From contig JAIHTM010000181.1 in the NCBI GenBank assembly GCA_022713905.1, forward strand, positions 1 to 5,681: 5,681 bases of DNA, written 5' to 3'. The notes below the pieces were generated by a model. It worked only from the letters and a program-made list of their open reading frames with translations. It had not been told where the DNA came from and did no database searches. The position numbers were made by a program, and so were the translations under genes. The stretch is from Collinsella sp. GTDB lineage: Bacteria > Actinomycetota > Coriobacteriia > Coriobacteriales > Coriobacteriaceae. Of this stretch, positions 1 through 5,677 are shown in pieces (the stretch's first letter is position 1; every line of letters begins with the position of its first letter).

Positions 1-600
1 CTTAAGTTCGAGCAGGCTCAGAAGGAGCTTACCGACGTGCGCAACGAGCTTGATGCTGCGGCAGAGGCTCAGAAGGCCGCCGAGGACAAGGCAAAGGACG
101 CCACCGAGCGCACCGCCCGTCTGCAGGCCGACTGGGAGAACTTTCGTCGCCGCACCGCAAACGAGCGTATCGCCGAGCGCGAGCGCGCGACCGAGAAGCT
201 TGTCACCGCGCTGTTGCCGGTGATCGACGATATCGAGCGCGCGATCGACCATGCCCGCAGCCAAGAGCTTTCCGACGACTTTAAGCAGTTCGTCGACGGC
301 GTCGATGCGGTTCATGCCAAGCTGCTTGATGTGTTTGCGCACGAGGGCGTTGAGCCCATCGATCCCAAGGGCGAGGCGTTCGATCCGCTCGAGCATCAGG
401 CCGTGGGTCGCGTCGAGGACGCATCGCAGTATGACGAGACCGTCAACGATGTGTACCAGAAGGGCTACCGCATGGCGGATCGCATCCTGCGTTCCGCGAT
501 GGTGACGGTGACCTACGGTGGCGAGAAGCGCCCCGCACCGGAGCCCGAAGCGGCGCCCGAGGATGCTACGGCCGATACGGCCGAGAGCACCGAGGAGTAA
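1..600 (+). CDS. grpE: GrpE, nucleotide exchange factor of DnaK (5' end missing)
   Basis: GrpE is a cytoplasmic co-chaperone that opens the DnaK nucleotide pocket to release ADP and so resets the DnaK client cycle. The reading frame is open from base 1. A GTG at 37 could be read as a start, but it has no ribosome binding site and the 12 codons before it (LKFEQAQKELTD) continue the same charged coiled-coil, so the true start is almost certainly upstream of the window. Counting from the GTG, residues 1-55 form the Ala/Glu/Lys/Arg-rich coiled-coil including ADWENFRRRT. Then comes the four-helix segment (LVTALLPVIDDIERAI), and the C-terminal beta domain carries the family signature FDPLEHQAV (115-123) and TVNDVYQKGYRMADRILRSA. 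The signature has Gln where HEAV is usual. The last 25 or so residues are an acidic Pro/Ala/Glu tail of low complexity. dnaK is expected just upstream; dnaJ follows 108 bases downstream after a strong hairpin. Confidence 0.96.
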   Translation, partial: LKFEQAQKELTDVRNELDAAAEAQKAAEDKAKDATERTARLQADWENFRRRTANERIAERERATEKLVTALLPVIDDIERAIDHARSQELSDDFKQFVDGVDAVHAKLLDVFAHEGVEPIDPKGEAFDPLEHQAVGRVEDASQYDETVNDVYQKGYRMADRILRSAMVTVTYGGEKRPAPEPEAAPEDATADTAESTEE

Positions 601-604
601 TTGA

Positions 605-636
605 GAAGGGCCCCGGGGCAACACCCGGGGCCCTTT
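605..636 (+). terminator. GC-rich terminator-like hairpin between grpE and dnaJ
   Basis: A perfect 12-bp stem, AAGGGCCCCGGG (606-617) with CCCGGGGCCCTT (624-635), encloses the 6-nt loop GCAACA; 605 and 636 can add a G-U pair. It starts five bases after the grpE stop. The 3' side gives only TTTCT, so termination may be partial. A partial terminator or 3'-end stabiliser here would lower dnaJ-hspR expression relative to dnaK-grpE. The stem is certain from the sequence; the role is inferred. Confidence 0.75.
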
Positions 637-693
637 CTGGCCTAGTGCCATATGAAAGCATGAGCCGTCGTCTGCATGGGCGGCGGATGAAAC

Positions 694-703
694 AGGAGAG
701 GAG
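694..703 (+). promoter_or_regulatory. Ribosome binding site of dnaJ
   Basis: AGGAGAGGAG lies five bases before the ATG at 709. It is a strong, purine-rich Shine-Dalgarno sequence and fixes the dnaJ start. Other ATGs in the gap have no such site; the one at 652 gives only a three-codon frame. Confidence 0.8.
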
Positions 704-708
704 CTACG

Positions 709-1674
709 ATGGCTGCAGGCAAAACCTTCTATGACATCCTGGGCGTATCCAAGAGCGCCTCCGACAAAGAGATCAAGAGCGCGTTTCGCAAGCTCGCGCA
801 AAAATATCACCCCGATGCCGGCGGCGACGAGGCCAAGTTCAAGGAGATCAGCGAGGCCTACGAGACGCTTTCGGACGAGAAGAAGCGCAAAGAGTACGAC
901 CAGATGCTCATGTTTGGCGGCATGCCGGGCGCGGGCGGCGCGTATGGCGGCGGCTACGGTGCCGGCGCGGGCGCCAGCGGCTGGGGCGACATCTTCGACA
1001 GCATCTTTAGCGGCAACGGCGCCTGGGGCAGCGATTGGGGCTCGGGCTTTGCCGGGGCTGCGGGCGCTGCCGGTGCCGGCGCGGGTCGTAGCCGCGCTCG
1101 CAAGGGCGGCGACCTGTCGCTGACCGTCGATGTGACGGCTGAGGACGCGTTCCGCGGCGTGACGCACAAGGTCACCTACCGCATTCCCTCGACAGGCGAG
1201 CAGCAGACCATTACGGTCTCGGTCCCCGCGGGCGCGGTCGACGGCGGCAAGCTGCGCTACAAGCGTCGCGGCGAGTACGGCGTTGCCGGCGGCGAGCGCG
1301 GCGACCTGGTCGTGACCACGCACGTGGAGGAGCATCCGCTGTTTAAGCGAAAAGGTGCCGACGTGACTATGGAGGTACCGGTCTCGGTCTACGAGGCGGC
1401 GCTCGGCTGCACGGTGGACGTGCCCACGCCCGGCGGTGCGACGGTTCGTCTGAAGGTGCCCGCGGGTACCCAGACGGGCAAGAAGTTCCGCTTTAAGGAG
1501 ATGGGGGCGCCCGACGTTAAGCACCGTGGCCGTACGGGCGCGCTGCTCGTCGAGATCAAGGTGCAGGTCCCCACGAACCTATCCGATGATGAGCGCGACG
1601 CCATGACCAAGTTGCGTGAGGCCGACACGCGCGACTATCGCGAGAAGGTCAACCGTTACAAGGCGACGTACTAG
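709..1674 (+). CDS. dnaJ: DnaJ-family co-chaperone without zinc finger (type II / CbpA-like)
   Basis: 321-residue Hsp40 that presents unfolded clients to DnaK and stimulates its ATPase in the cytoplasm. The J domain spans about residues 5-67, with the essential HPD motif at 34-36 (QKYHPDAGGD) and the helix IV region around YETLSDEKKRKEYDQ. Residues 69-130 form a Gly/Ala-rich linker holding the short hydrophobic motif GDIFDSIF (93-100), as in class II J-proteins. Two C-terminal beta-sandwich domains follow, roughly 133-215 and 216-288 (SVPAGAVDGGKLRYKRRG; VPAGTQTGKKFRFKEMGAP). The four CxxCxGxG repeats of type I DnaJ are absent and the only cysteine is C234, so the protein is CbpA/DnaJ-B-like. 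That is notable because the operon copy in many actinobacteria is the zinc-finger type. The start is set by the strong ribosome binding site. hspR follows after 72 bases, probably on the same transcript. Family assignment is very secure; the symbol (dnaJ versus cbpA) is a naming choice. Confidence 0.95.
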   Translation: MAAGKTFYDILGVSKSASDKEIKSAFRKLAQKYHPDAGGDEAKFKEISEAYETLSDEKKRKEYDQMLMFGGMPGAGGAYGGGYGAGAGASGWGDIFDSIFSGNGAWGSDWGSGFAGAAGAAGAGAGRSRARKGGDLSLTVDVTAEDAFRGVTHKVTYRIPSTGEQQTITVSVPAGAVDGGKLRYKRRGEYGVAGGERGDLVVTTHVEEHPLFKRKGADVTMEVPVSVYEAALGCTVDVPTPGGATVRLKVPAGTQTGKKFRFKEMGAPDVKHRGRTGALLVEIKVQVPTNLSDDERDAMTKLREADTRDYREKVNRYKATY

Positions 1675-1690
1675 GGCGGTCGTGGCGCAC

Positions 1691-1706
1691 GCCCGCGCCC
1701 GCGGGC
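1691..1706 (+). other. Small GC hairpin between dnaJ and hspR
   Basis: GCCCGC (1691-1696) pairs with GCGGGC (1701-1706) around a 4-nt loop. The perfect dyad is 7 bp with 2 central bases. It has no T run after it (TTATGATGG follows), so it is unlikely to be a full terminator. It may stabilise or segment the dnaJ-hspR transcript; it could also be chance in GC-rich DNA. Confidence 0.4.
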
Positions 1707-1746
1707 TTATGATGGACGATAACGAGACGGAAAGGGGTCAGGTAGC

Positions 1747-2163
1747 ATGGCCGAGGACAATAGGAACAAACCGCTGTACATGATCAGCGTGGCGGCCGAG
1801 CTGACCGGCATGCATCCGCAGACTCTGCGCGTCTACGAGTCCAAGGGACTGGTGAACCCCCAGCGCTCGGGCGGTAACACGCGTCTGTATTCGCGTGCCG
1901 ATATCGAGCGCCTGGAACTCATCAACCAGCTCACCGACGAGGGCATCAACCTTGCCGGCGTGGTGCGCATCCTCGATATGAAGGAGCGTGCCGAGGAGCG
2001 CGAACGCGAGAACGAGAAGCTCCGCGCCCGCGTACGCCAGCTCGAGGACGAGCTGCACGAGTACAAGATGCAAAAGAAGATCACCGCCCTGGCCCCGCGC
2101 GATGGCTCGGTTAACCCCGAACAGGTCATGCGCAAGCTGCTGGGCGCGGGGACCGATTTGTAG
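1747..2163 (+). CDS. hspR: HspR, MerR-family heat-shock repressor
   Basis: 138-residue DNA-binding repressor of the HspR type. In actinobacteria HspR binds HAIR inverted repeats (CTTGAGT-N7-ACTCAAG) upstream of dnaK and clpB, with DnaK acting as co-repressor. The N-terminal MerR winged helix-turn-helix covers about 10-78. It includes the HspR hallmark ISVAAELTGMHPQTLRVYE (13-31), then KGLVNPQRSGGNTRLYS and DIERLELINQLTDEGINLAGV. Residues 78-110 are a highly charged coiled-coil for dimerisation, and the tail carries no metal- or ligand-binding cysteines. The purine run AAAGGGG (1731-1737), nine bases before the ATG, is the likely ribosome binding site. It closes the grpE-dnaJ-hspR cluster. No full HAIR site is present in this window, as expected if the operator lies upstream of dnaK. 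Because hspR is the last gene of the operon it represses, negative autoregulation is inferred. Confidence 0.94.
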   Translation: MAEDNRNKPLYMISVAAELTGMHPQTLRVYESKGLVNPQRSGGNTRLYSRADIERLELINQLTDEGINLAGVVRILDMKERAEERERENEKLRARVRQLEDELHEYKMQKKITALAPRDGSVNPEQVMRKLLGAGTDL

Positions 2164-2202
2164 TTACGCGGGCCGCATTCGGACAATCTGGCATTCAACT
2201 TC

Positions 2203-2289
2203 ATGATCCCTTGGGGACGGAGGAAAACGGATCACTGGGTCAGGCCGACCCCCTCAGTGATCCGTTTTCCTCCGTCCCCAAGGGATCAT
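2203..2289. repeat. Perfect 35-bp inverted repeat (REP/MITE-like palindrome)
   Basis: The left arm 2203-2237 and right arm 2255-2289 are exact reverse complements over 35 bases, with a 17-nt loop (2238-2254). The arms begin ATGATCCCTTGGGGACGGAG and end CGGATCACTG. The loop can form its own mini-stem, GGTC (2238-2241) with GACC (2247-2250). The element begins 39 bases after the hspR stop. Only four T residues (2289-2292) follow the stem, so it could act as a terminator but is far longer than needed. Perfect identity of both arms suggests a recently formed or mobile palindromic repeat of the REP/MITE class. That class assignment is inference, since no second copy is in the window. The left arm contains an SD-like GGAGGA (2219-2224) that would be buried in the stem of an RNA. 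Confidence 0.9.
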
Positions 2290-2315
2290 TTTGCCGGCTC
2301 ACACTGGGCTCGTCC

Positions 2316-2339
2316 TTTACTTTACCGAGATAAAGTGAA
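2316..2339. promoter_or_regulatory. Operator-like dyad upstream of the hydratase gene
   Basis: TTTACTTTA (2316-2324) and TAAAGTGAA (2331-2339) form a 9-bp inverted repeat with one mismatch around the 6-nt spacer CCGAGA; the inner six bases are perfect. It is an AT-rich island in GC-rich DNA, about 100 bases before the hydratase start. Its size and symmetry fit a dimeric repressor or activator site. I cannot name the regulator, and no convincing -35/-10 pair is placed around it. Confidence 0.45.
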
Positions 2340-2404
2340 CGCCGAGATTCGTAACCCGCTGGCAATCGTTCTATGGCACGATATTGAACGAATGTATGCT
2401 ATGC

Positions 2405-2431
2405 GCCCGAGCCTTTCGGGCAGAGTGGGAG
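2405..2431 (+). promoter_or_regulatory. Leader hairpin and ribosome binding site of the hydratase gene
   Basis: GCCCGA (2405-2410) pairs with TCGGGC (2416-2421) around a 5-nt loop, and GGGAG (2427-2431) lies five bases before the ATG at 2437. The Shine-Dalgarno match with correct spacing supports 2437 as the start. The hairpin directly before it argues that this stretch is untranslated leader. Confidence 0.6.
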
Positions 2432-2436
2432 ACAGT

Positions 2437-4737
2437 ATGGTCAAGCTGTACGAGGACGGCATCTACCTGCGCGGTGGCAGCGAGGTTGTGCCCGCGGCCG
2501 AGGCTGCTGAGCGCGGCATTACGCAAACGCCCGAGGACGCCAAGCGCGGCACCATCGCTTATTCGATTCTTCAGGCACATAACACGTCGGGCGACCCCGA
2601 GGCGCTCAAGATCCGCTTCGATGCCATGGCGAGCCACGACATCACCTTCGTCGGCATTATCCAGACGGCGCGCGCTTCGGGCATGGAGCAGTTCCCGCTG
2701 CCCTACGTGCTCACCAACTGCCACAACTCGCTGTGCGCCGTGGGCGGCACCATCAACGAGGACGACCACGTCTTCGGCCTTTCGGCTGCCAAGAAGTACG
2801 GCGGCATTTTCGTCCCGCCCCACATCGCGGTCATCCACTCCTTTATGCGTGAGAACTTCGCCGGCTGCGGCAAGATGATCCTGGGCTCCGACTCGCACAC
2901 CCGCTACGGCGCCCTGGGCACCATGGCCGTGGGCGAGGGCGGCGGCGAGCTGGCCAAGCAGCTGCTGCGCGACACCTACGATGTCGCCTATCCCGGCGTC
3001 GTGGCCATCTACCTCACGGGTGCCCCGCGCCCCGGCGTCGGCCCGCACGATGTAGCGCTCGCCATCATTCGTGCCGTCTTTGCCAAGGGCTACGTCAAGA
3101 ACAAGGTTATGGAGTTCGTGGGCCCCGGCATTGCGAGCATGACGACCGACTACCGCAACGGCGTCGACGTCATGACCACCGAGACCACCTGCCTTTCCTC
3201 CATTTGGGCCACCGACGAGGACACGCACGCGTTTTTGACCATGCACGGCCGCGGCGACGACTATCGCGAGCTCAAACCCGCCGATGTCGCCTACTACGAC
3301 GGCTGCGTCGAGGTCGATCTGTCGAGCGTCAAGCCCATGATCGCCCTGCCGTTCCATCCTTCCAACGGCTTTGAGATCGACGAACTCAACGAGAATCTTG
3401 AGGACATCCTGCACGAGGTCGAGCTCGAGGCCGCCAAGATCGGCGAGGGCAAGACGCACTTTAGCCTGCTCGACAAGATCGTCGACGGCAAGCTGCACGT
3501 GCAGCAGGGCGTCATCGCCGGCTGCTCGGGCGGCAACTACGATTCCGTGGTGCAGGCGGCCCGCGTGCTCAAGGGCGCCAACACCGGCTGCGGCGAGTTC
3601 TCGCTGTCGGTCTATCCCACGAGTCAACCCGTGGCGCTCGAACTCACGCGCCGCGGCTACATCTATGACCTTATGGAGGCCGGCGCGATCGTGCGTACGG
3701 CGTTCTGCGGCCCGTGCTTCGGTGCCGGCGATACACCTGCCAACAACGGCCTGTCCATCCGCCACACCACGCGCAACTTCCCCAATCGTGAGGGTTCCAA
3801 GCCGGGTAACGGCCAGCTGAGCGCCGTGGCCCTGATGGACGCTCGTTCCATCGCGGCGACCGCTGCCAACGGCGGCGTCCTGACGCCTGCGACCGACCTG
3901 CCCGAGGAGACCTGGGACGAGGCCTGCGAGTACACCTTCGACGACGCGCCGTACAAGAAGCGCGTGTATTGGGGCTTTGGCAAGGCTGAGCCTGCCGACG
4001 AGCTGGTCGAGGGACCCAACATCAAGCCGTGGCCCGCGATGGAGCCGCTCGGCGACGACATCCTGCTCAAGGTGTGCTCCAAGATTATGGACCCGGTCAC
4101 CACGACCGACGAGCTCATTCCCTCGGGCGAGACGAGCTCCTTCCGCTCCAACCCGCTGGGCCTGGCCGAGTTTACGCTCAGCCGTCGCGACCCTGCCTAC
4201 GTGGGTCGCTCCAAGGAGGTCGATGCCGTGGAGAAGCGCCGTGTTGCCGGTGAGGCTGCGGGCGACTTGGCCGAGCTCGATGCCGAGCTTGCCGGTGTGT
4301 TTGAGGCGCTGGCTAGCGCGGGTGTCGCGGCCGATGCCAAGACGACCGAGTACGGCTCCATGATCTACGCCAAGAAGCCCGGCGACGGCTCCGCCCGCGA
4401 GCAGGCCGCGAGCTGCCAGCGCGTGATCGGCGGCCTGGCCAATATCGTCCACGAGTACGCCACCAAGCGCTATCGCTCCAACGTGATGAACTGGGGCATG
4501 GTGCCCTTCCAGATGGAGACCGAGCCAAACTTTGAGGTGGGCGACTACGTCTTCGTGCCGGGTATTCGCGCCGCGCTCGACGGCGATCTGCAGAACATCG
4601 CTGCCTACGTGGTCCGTGCCGATGGTGCGGTTGAGCAGATTGAGCTCTACATTGCCGACATGACGGCGGAGGAGCGCGCCATCGTCAAGGCCGGCTGCCT
4701 AATCAACTACAACAAGTTCAAGGCCGCTGCCGAGTAA
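2437..4737 (+). CDS. ybhJ: YbhJ-type aconitase-superfamily hydratase
   Basis: 766-residue [4Fe-4S] enzyme of the aconitase/isopropylmalate isomerase superfamily, matching the E. coli YbhJ 'hydratase' family along its length as I recall it. Its substrate is not established; cytoplasmic hydration/dehydration of a small carboxylic acid is inferred. Cluster ligands are C363 (IAGCSGGNYDS), C424 and C427 (FCGPCFGAGDT). Other superfamily landmarks are GSDSHTRYGALG (150-161), NFPNREGSK (447-455) and the C-terminal swivel-domain motif GDGSAREQAA (649-658), equivalent to the aconitase Ser-Arg active-site loop. The segment TNCHNSLCAVGG (93-104) stands where aconitases have C-D-H-L, so the usual Asp-His pair is not conserved. 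The frame stays open to an ATG at 2203, but that ATG lies in the palindrome and translates to repeat-derived sequence. ATGs at 2392 and 2401 are also in frame. I chose 2437 for its ribosome binding site and the family-like start MVKLYEDGIYLRGG. It appears monocistronic, bounded by the palindrome and a terminator. Confidence 0.92.
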   Translation: MVKLYEDGIYLRGGSEVVPAAEAAERGITQTPEDAKRGTIAYSILQAHNTSGDPEALKIRFDAMASHDITFVGIIQTARASGMEQFPLPYVLTNCHNSLCAVGGTINEDDHVFGLSAAKKYGGIFVPPHIAVIHSFMRENFAGCGKMILGSDSHTRYGALGTMAVGEGGGELAKQLLRDTYDVAYPGVVAIYLTGAPRPGVGPHDVALAIIRAVFAKGYVKNKVMEFVGPGIASMTTDYRNGVDVMTTETTCLSSIWATDEDTHAFLTMHGRGDDYRELKPADVAYYDGCVEVDLSSVKPMIALPFHPSNGFEIDELNENLEDILHEVELEAAKIGEGKTHFSLLDKIVDGKLHVQQGVIAGCSGGNYDSVVQAARVLKGANTGCGEFSLSVYPTSQPVALELTRRGYIYDLMEAGAIVRTAFCGPCFGAGDTPANNGLSIRHTTRNFPNREGSKPGNGQLSAVALMDARSIAATAANGGVLTPATDLPEETWDEACEYTFDDAPYKKRVYWGFGKAEPADELVEGPNIKPWPAMEPLGDDILLKVCSKIMDPVTTTDELIPSGETSSFRSNPLGLAEFTLSRRDPAYVGRSKEVDAVEKRRVAGEAAGDLAELDAELAGVFEALASAGVAADAKTTEYGSMIYAKKPGDGSAREQAASCQRVIGGLANIVHEYATKRYRSNVMNWGMVPFQMETEPNFEVGDYVFVPGIRAALDGDLQNIAAYVVRADGAVEQIELYIADMTAEERAIVKAGCLINYNKFKAAAE

Positions 4738-4752
4738 CGCACATAATTGTCC

Positions 4753-4826
4753 GCCCGGGGCTTACCCTTTCCCGCCCGCTCACGCGCTTCGCGAGGGTCG
4801 CGTTCGGGAAAGGGTAAGCCCCGGGC
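4753..4826 (+). terminator. Perfect 22-bp stem hairpin after the hydratase gene
   Basis: The arms 4753-4774 (GCCCGGGGCTTACCC...) and 4805-4826 (...GGGTAAGCCCCGGGC) are exact reverse complements over 22 bases. The 30-nt loop can itself fold through CGCG (4783-4786) and CGCG (4790-4793). It begins 16 bases after the stop codon. The 3' flank TACATTTCTG gives only a weak T run. Transcription termination and mRNA 3'-end protection are the likely roles; a dispersed palindromic repeat is the alternative. Confidence 0.75.
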
Positions 4827-4875
4827 TACATTTCTGCGTTCTCGTTGGGCCTTGAGGGACGCTAAAATCGAGGTT

Positions 4876-4902
4876 GCAACTCTCCTCTATGGGGGAGTGT
4901 GC
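4876..4902. promoter_or_regulatory. MerR-operator-like dyad / small hairpin
   Basis: ACTCTCC (4879-4885) and GGGGAGT (4892-4898) form a 7-bp near-perfect dyad (one T-G pair) around six bases. GCA (4876-4878) and TGC (4900-4902) extend it past one extra base. The pattern ACTCTCCTCTATGGGGGAGT resembles operators of drug- or metal-sensing MerR regulators, which sit in 19-20-bp promoter spacers. TTGCAA (4874-4879) could be the -35, but no matching -10 lies 19 bases on, so the regulatory reading is tentative. A -10-like TAAAAT (4863-4868) lies just upstream, which would put the hairpin in a 5' leader. Confidence 0.35.
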
Positions 4903-4925
4903 CTTTGTTCATATGCTATCTAGAA

Positions 4926-4954
4926 TTGACAGTATGAAGTTGGCGCTTTAAAGT
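4926..4954 (+). promoter_or_regulatory. Sigma-70 promoter of the last gene
   Basis: A perfect -35 hexamer TTGACA (4926-4931) is followed by an ideal 17-base spacer and TAAAGT (4949-4954, four of six matches to TATAAT). Transcription would start near 4961, giving a leader of about 27 bases before the ATG at 4988. This is the best promoter match I found in the window. Confidence 0.7.
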
Positions 4955-4977
4955 GAGCTCAAAACACTCTCGTTTGT

Positions 4978-4981
4978 GGAG
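4978..4981 (+). promoter_or_regulatory. Ribosome binding site deciding the start of the last gene
   Basis: GGAG lies six bases before the ATG at 4988. The upstream in-frame GTG at 4976 overlaps this site, so it is unlikely to be the start. Confidence 0.6.
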
Positions 4982-4987
4982 TTGAAG

Positions 4988-5677
4988 ATGAAGCGTTGCA
5001 CTTCTGTTTTGTTGCTGTTGGTGGCTTGCGTCGTCGCTGCTGCGGGCGTGGTCCTATTTGGCTCGCTTATCTTCTATGGGCCGAGTGGGGTTGAGCAGAC
5101 GGTCGAGATGGCGTCCCTTGTTGCATCGATGCCCGGGCAAATGATTTCGGACGTTACAAAGCCCGATGAGATAACGCTCGATATCGAGGAAACGCCGGGC
5201 ATTCTAAGCATAAGCAACTACCCCATGATTGAACTTGGCTCGTCTCGCTATACCAAGGACGAGAAGTTGTCCCGACAGGCACTGGACTTGCTAAACGGGC
5301 GTTCGTTCAAACGCTGGGACGGTTGGGATGCCTATGAGCGCCGACGTGGTTTTGTGAACGGTGGCTACTATACAACGCTGAAGTTGTATTCATCTGATGG
5401 CAAACTGATGCGCACCGTTAACTACAATCCGGAATACGCAAAAGCCGGAGGTGGGGACGGCGTCTATATTCAAGATGGCGGCGTGACCTACATTCTTGAA
5501 GGCGACCAGCAGCAGGTGATCGATTTTTTGGATCGTTGCGTGATGGACGCGTACGACCAGACCTGCCTGCCCGACCCGCAGACTGCACGCGATAGTGGGT
5601 CTGCCCGTACATGGCTGTTCGAAGACGAGATGCCCTGGACTGCCGAATCGGGAAGCACGAGTTCGGCGAAGGAGTAG
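4988..5677 (+). CDS. Membrane-anchored protein of unknown function
   Basis: 229 residues with no family I recognise. Residues 1-3 are basic (MKR), and 7-30 are one unbroken hydrophobic segment (VLLLLVACVVAAAGVVLFGS and on), which should anchor the protein in the membrane with the rest outside. LVAC (11-14) formally fits a lipobox. However, the preceding h-region is very short and the residues after C14 are still hydrophobic, so a signal anchor is more likely than a lipoprotein. The extracytoplasmic part is mixed alpha/beta: TLDIEETPGILSIS, then YYTTLKLYSSDGKLMRTVNY, DGVYIQDGGVTYILEGD and helix QQQVIDFLDRCV. C184 and C193 could form a disulfide. The tail is polar, ending SGSTSSAKE. An alternative GTG start at 4976 would add MELK but destroys the ribosome binding site. 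It has its own promoter, and its third codon positions are less G/C-biased than those of the chaperone and hydratase genes, which fits an accessory or fast-evolving gene. No function is assigned. Confidence 0.82.
   Translation: MKRCTSVLLLLVACVVAAAGVVLFGSLIFYGPSGVEQTVEMASLVASMPGQMISDVTKPDEITLDIEETPGILSISNYPMIELGSSRYTKDEKLSRQALDLLNGRSFKRWDGWDAYERRRGFVNGGYYTTLKLYSSDGKLMRTVNYNPEYAKAGGGDGVYIQDGGVTYILEGDQQQVIDFLDRCVMDAYDQTCLPDPQTARDSGSARTWLFEDEMPWTAESGSTSSAKE

Noticed and set aside
652..663. Tiny ATG-AAA-GCA-TGA frame before dnaJ as a leader peptide
   Set aside because: Three codons with no ribosome binding site and no attenuator structure around it; chance is the simpler explanation.
913..1090. 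GGC/GCG-rich stretch in dnaJ as a tandem repeat
   Set aside because: It encodes the expected Gly/Ala-rich linker of a J-protein and shows no fixed repeat unit.
2203..2289. The long inverted repeat as a CRISPR repeat or riboswitch
   Set aside because: There is only one unit with no spacers, and a single perfect stem does not match any riboswitch fold I know.
2371..4452. Very long open frame on the minus strand opposite the hydratase gene
   Set aside because: It is the antisense shadow of a high-GC gene. Its translation is low-complexity Gly/Ala/Val/Arg/His with no recognisable domain, while the + strand encodes a clear enzyme.
4851..4873. Possible HspR HAIR site (CTTGAGG followed by AAATCGAGG)
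   Set aside because: Only the left half resembles CTTGAGT; the right half does not match ACTCAAG at the required spacing. No full HAIR site was found anywhere in the window.
4989..5030. Lipoprotein signal peptide (LVAC lipobox) in the last gene
   Set aside because: The stretch before the cysteine is only 13 residues and hydrophobicity continues for about 16 residues after it, which fits a membrane anchor better. Kept only as an alternative.
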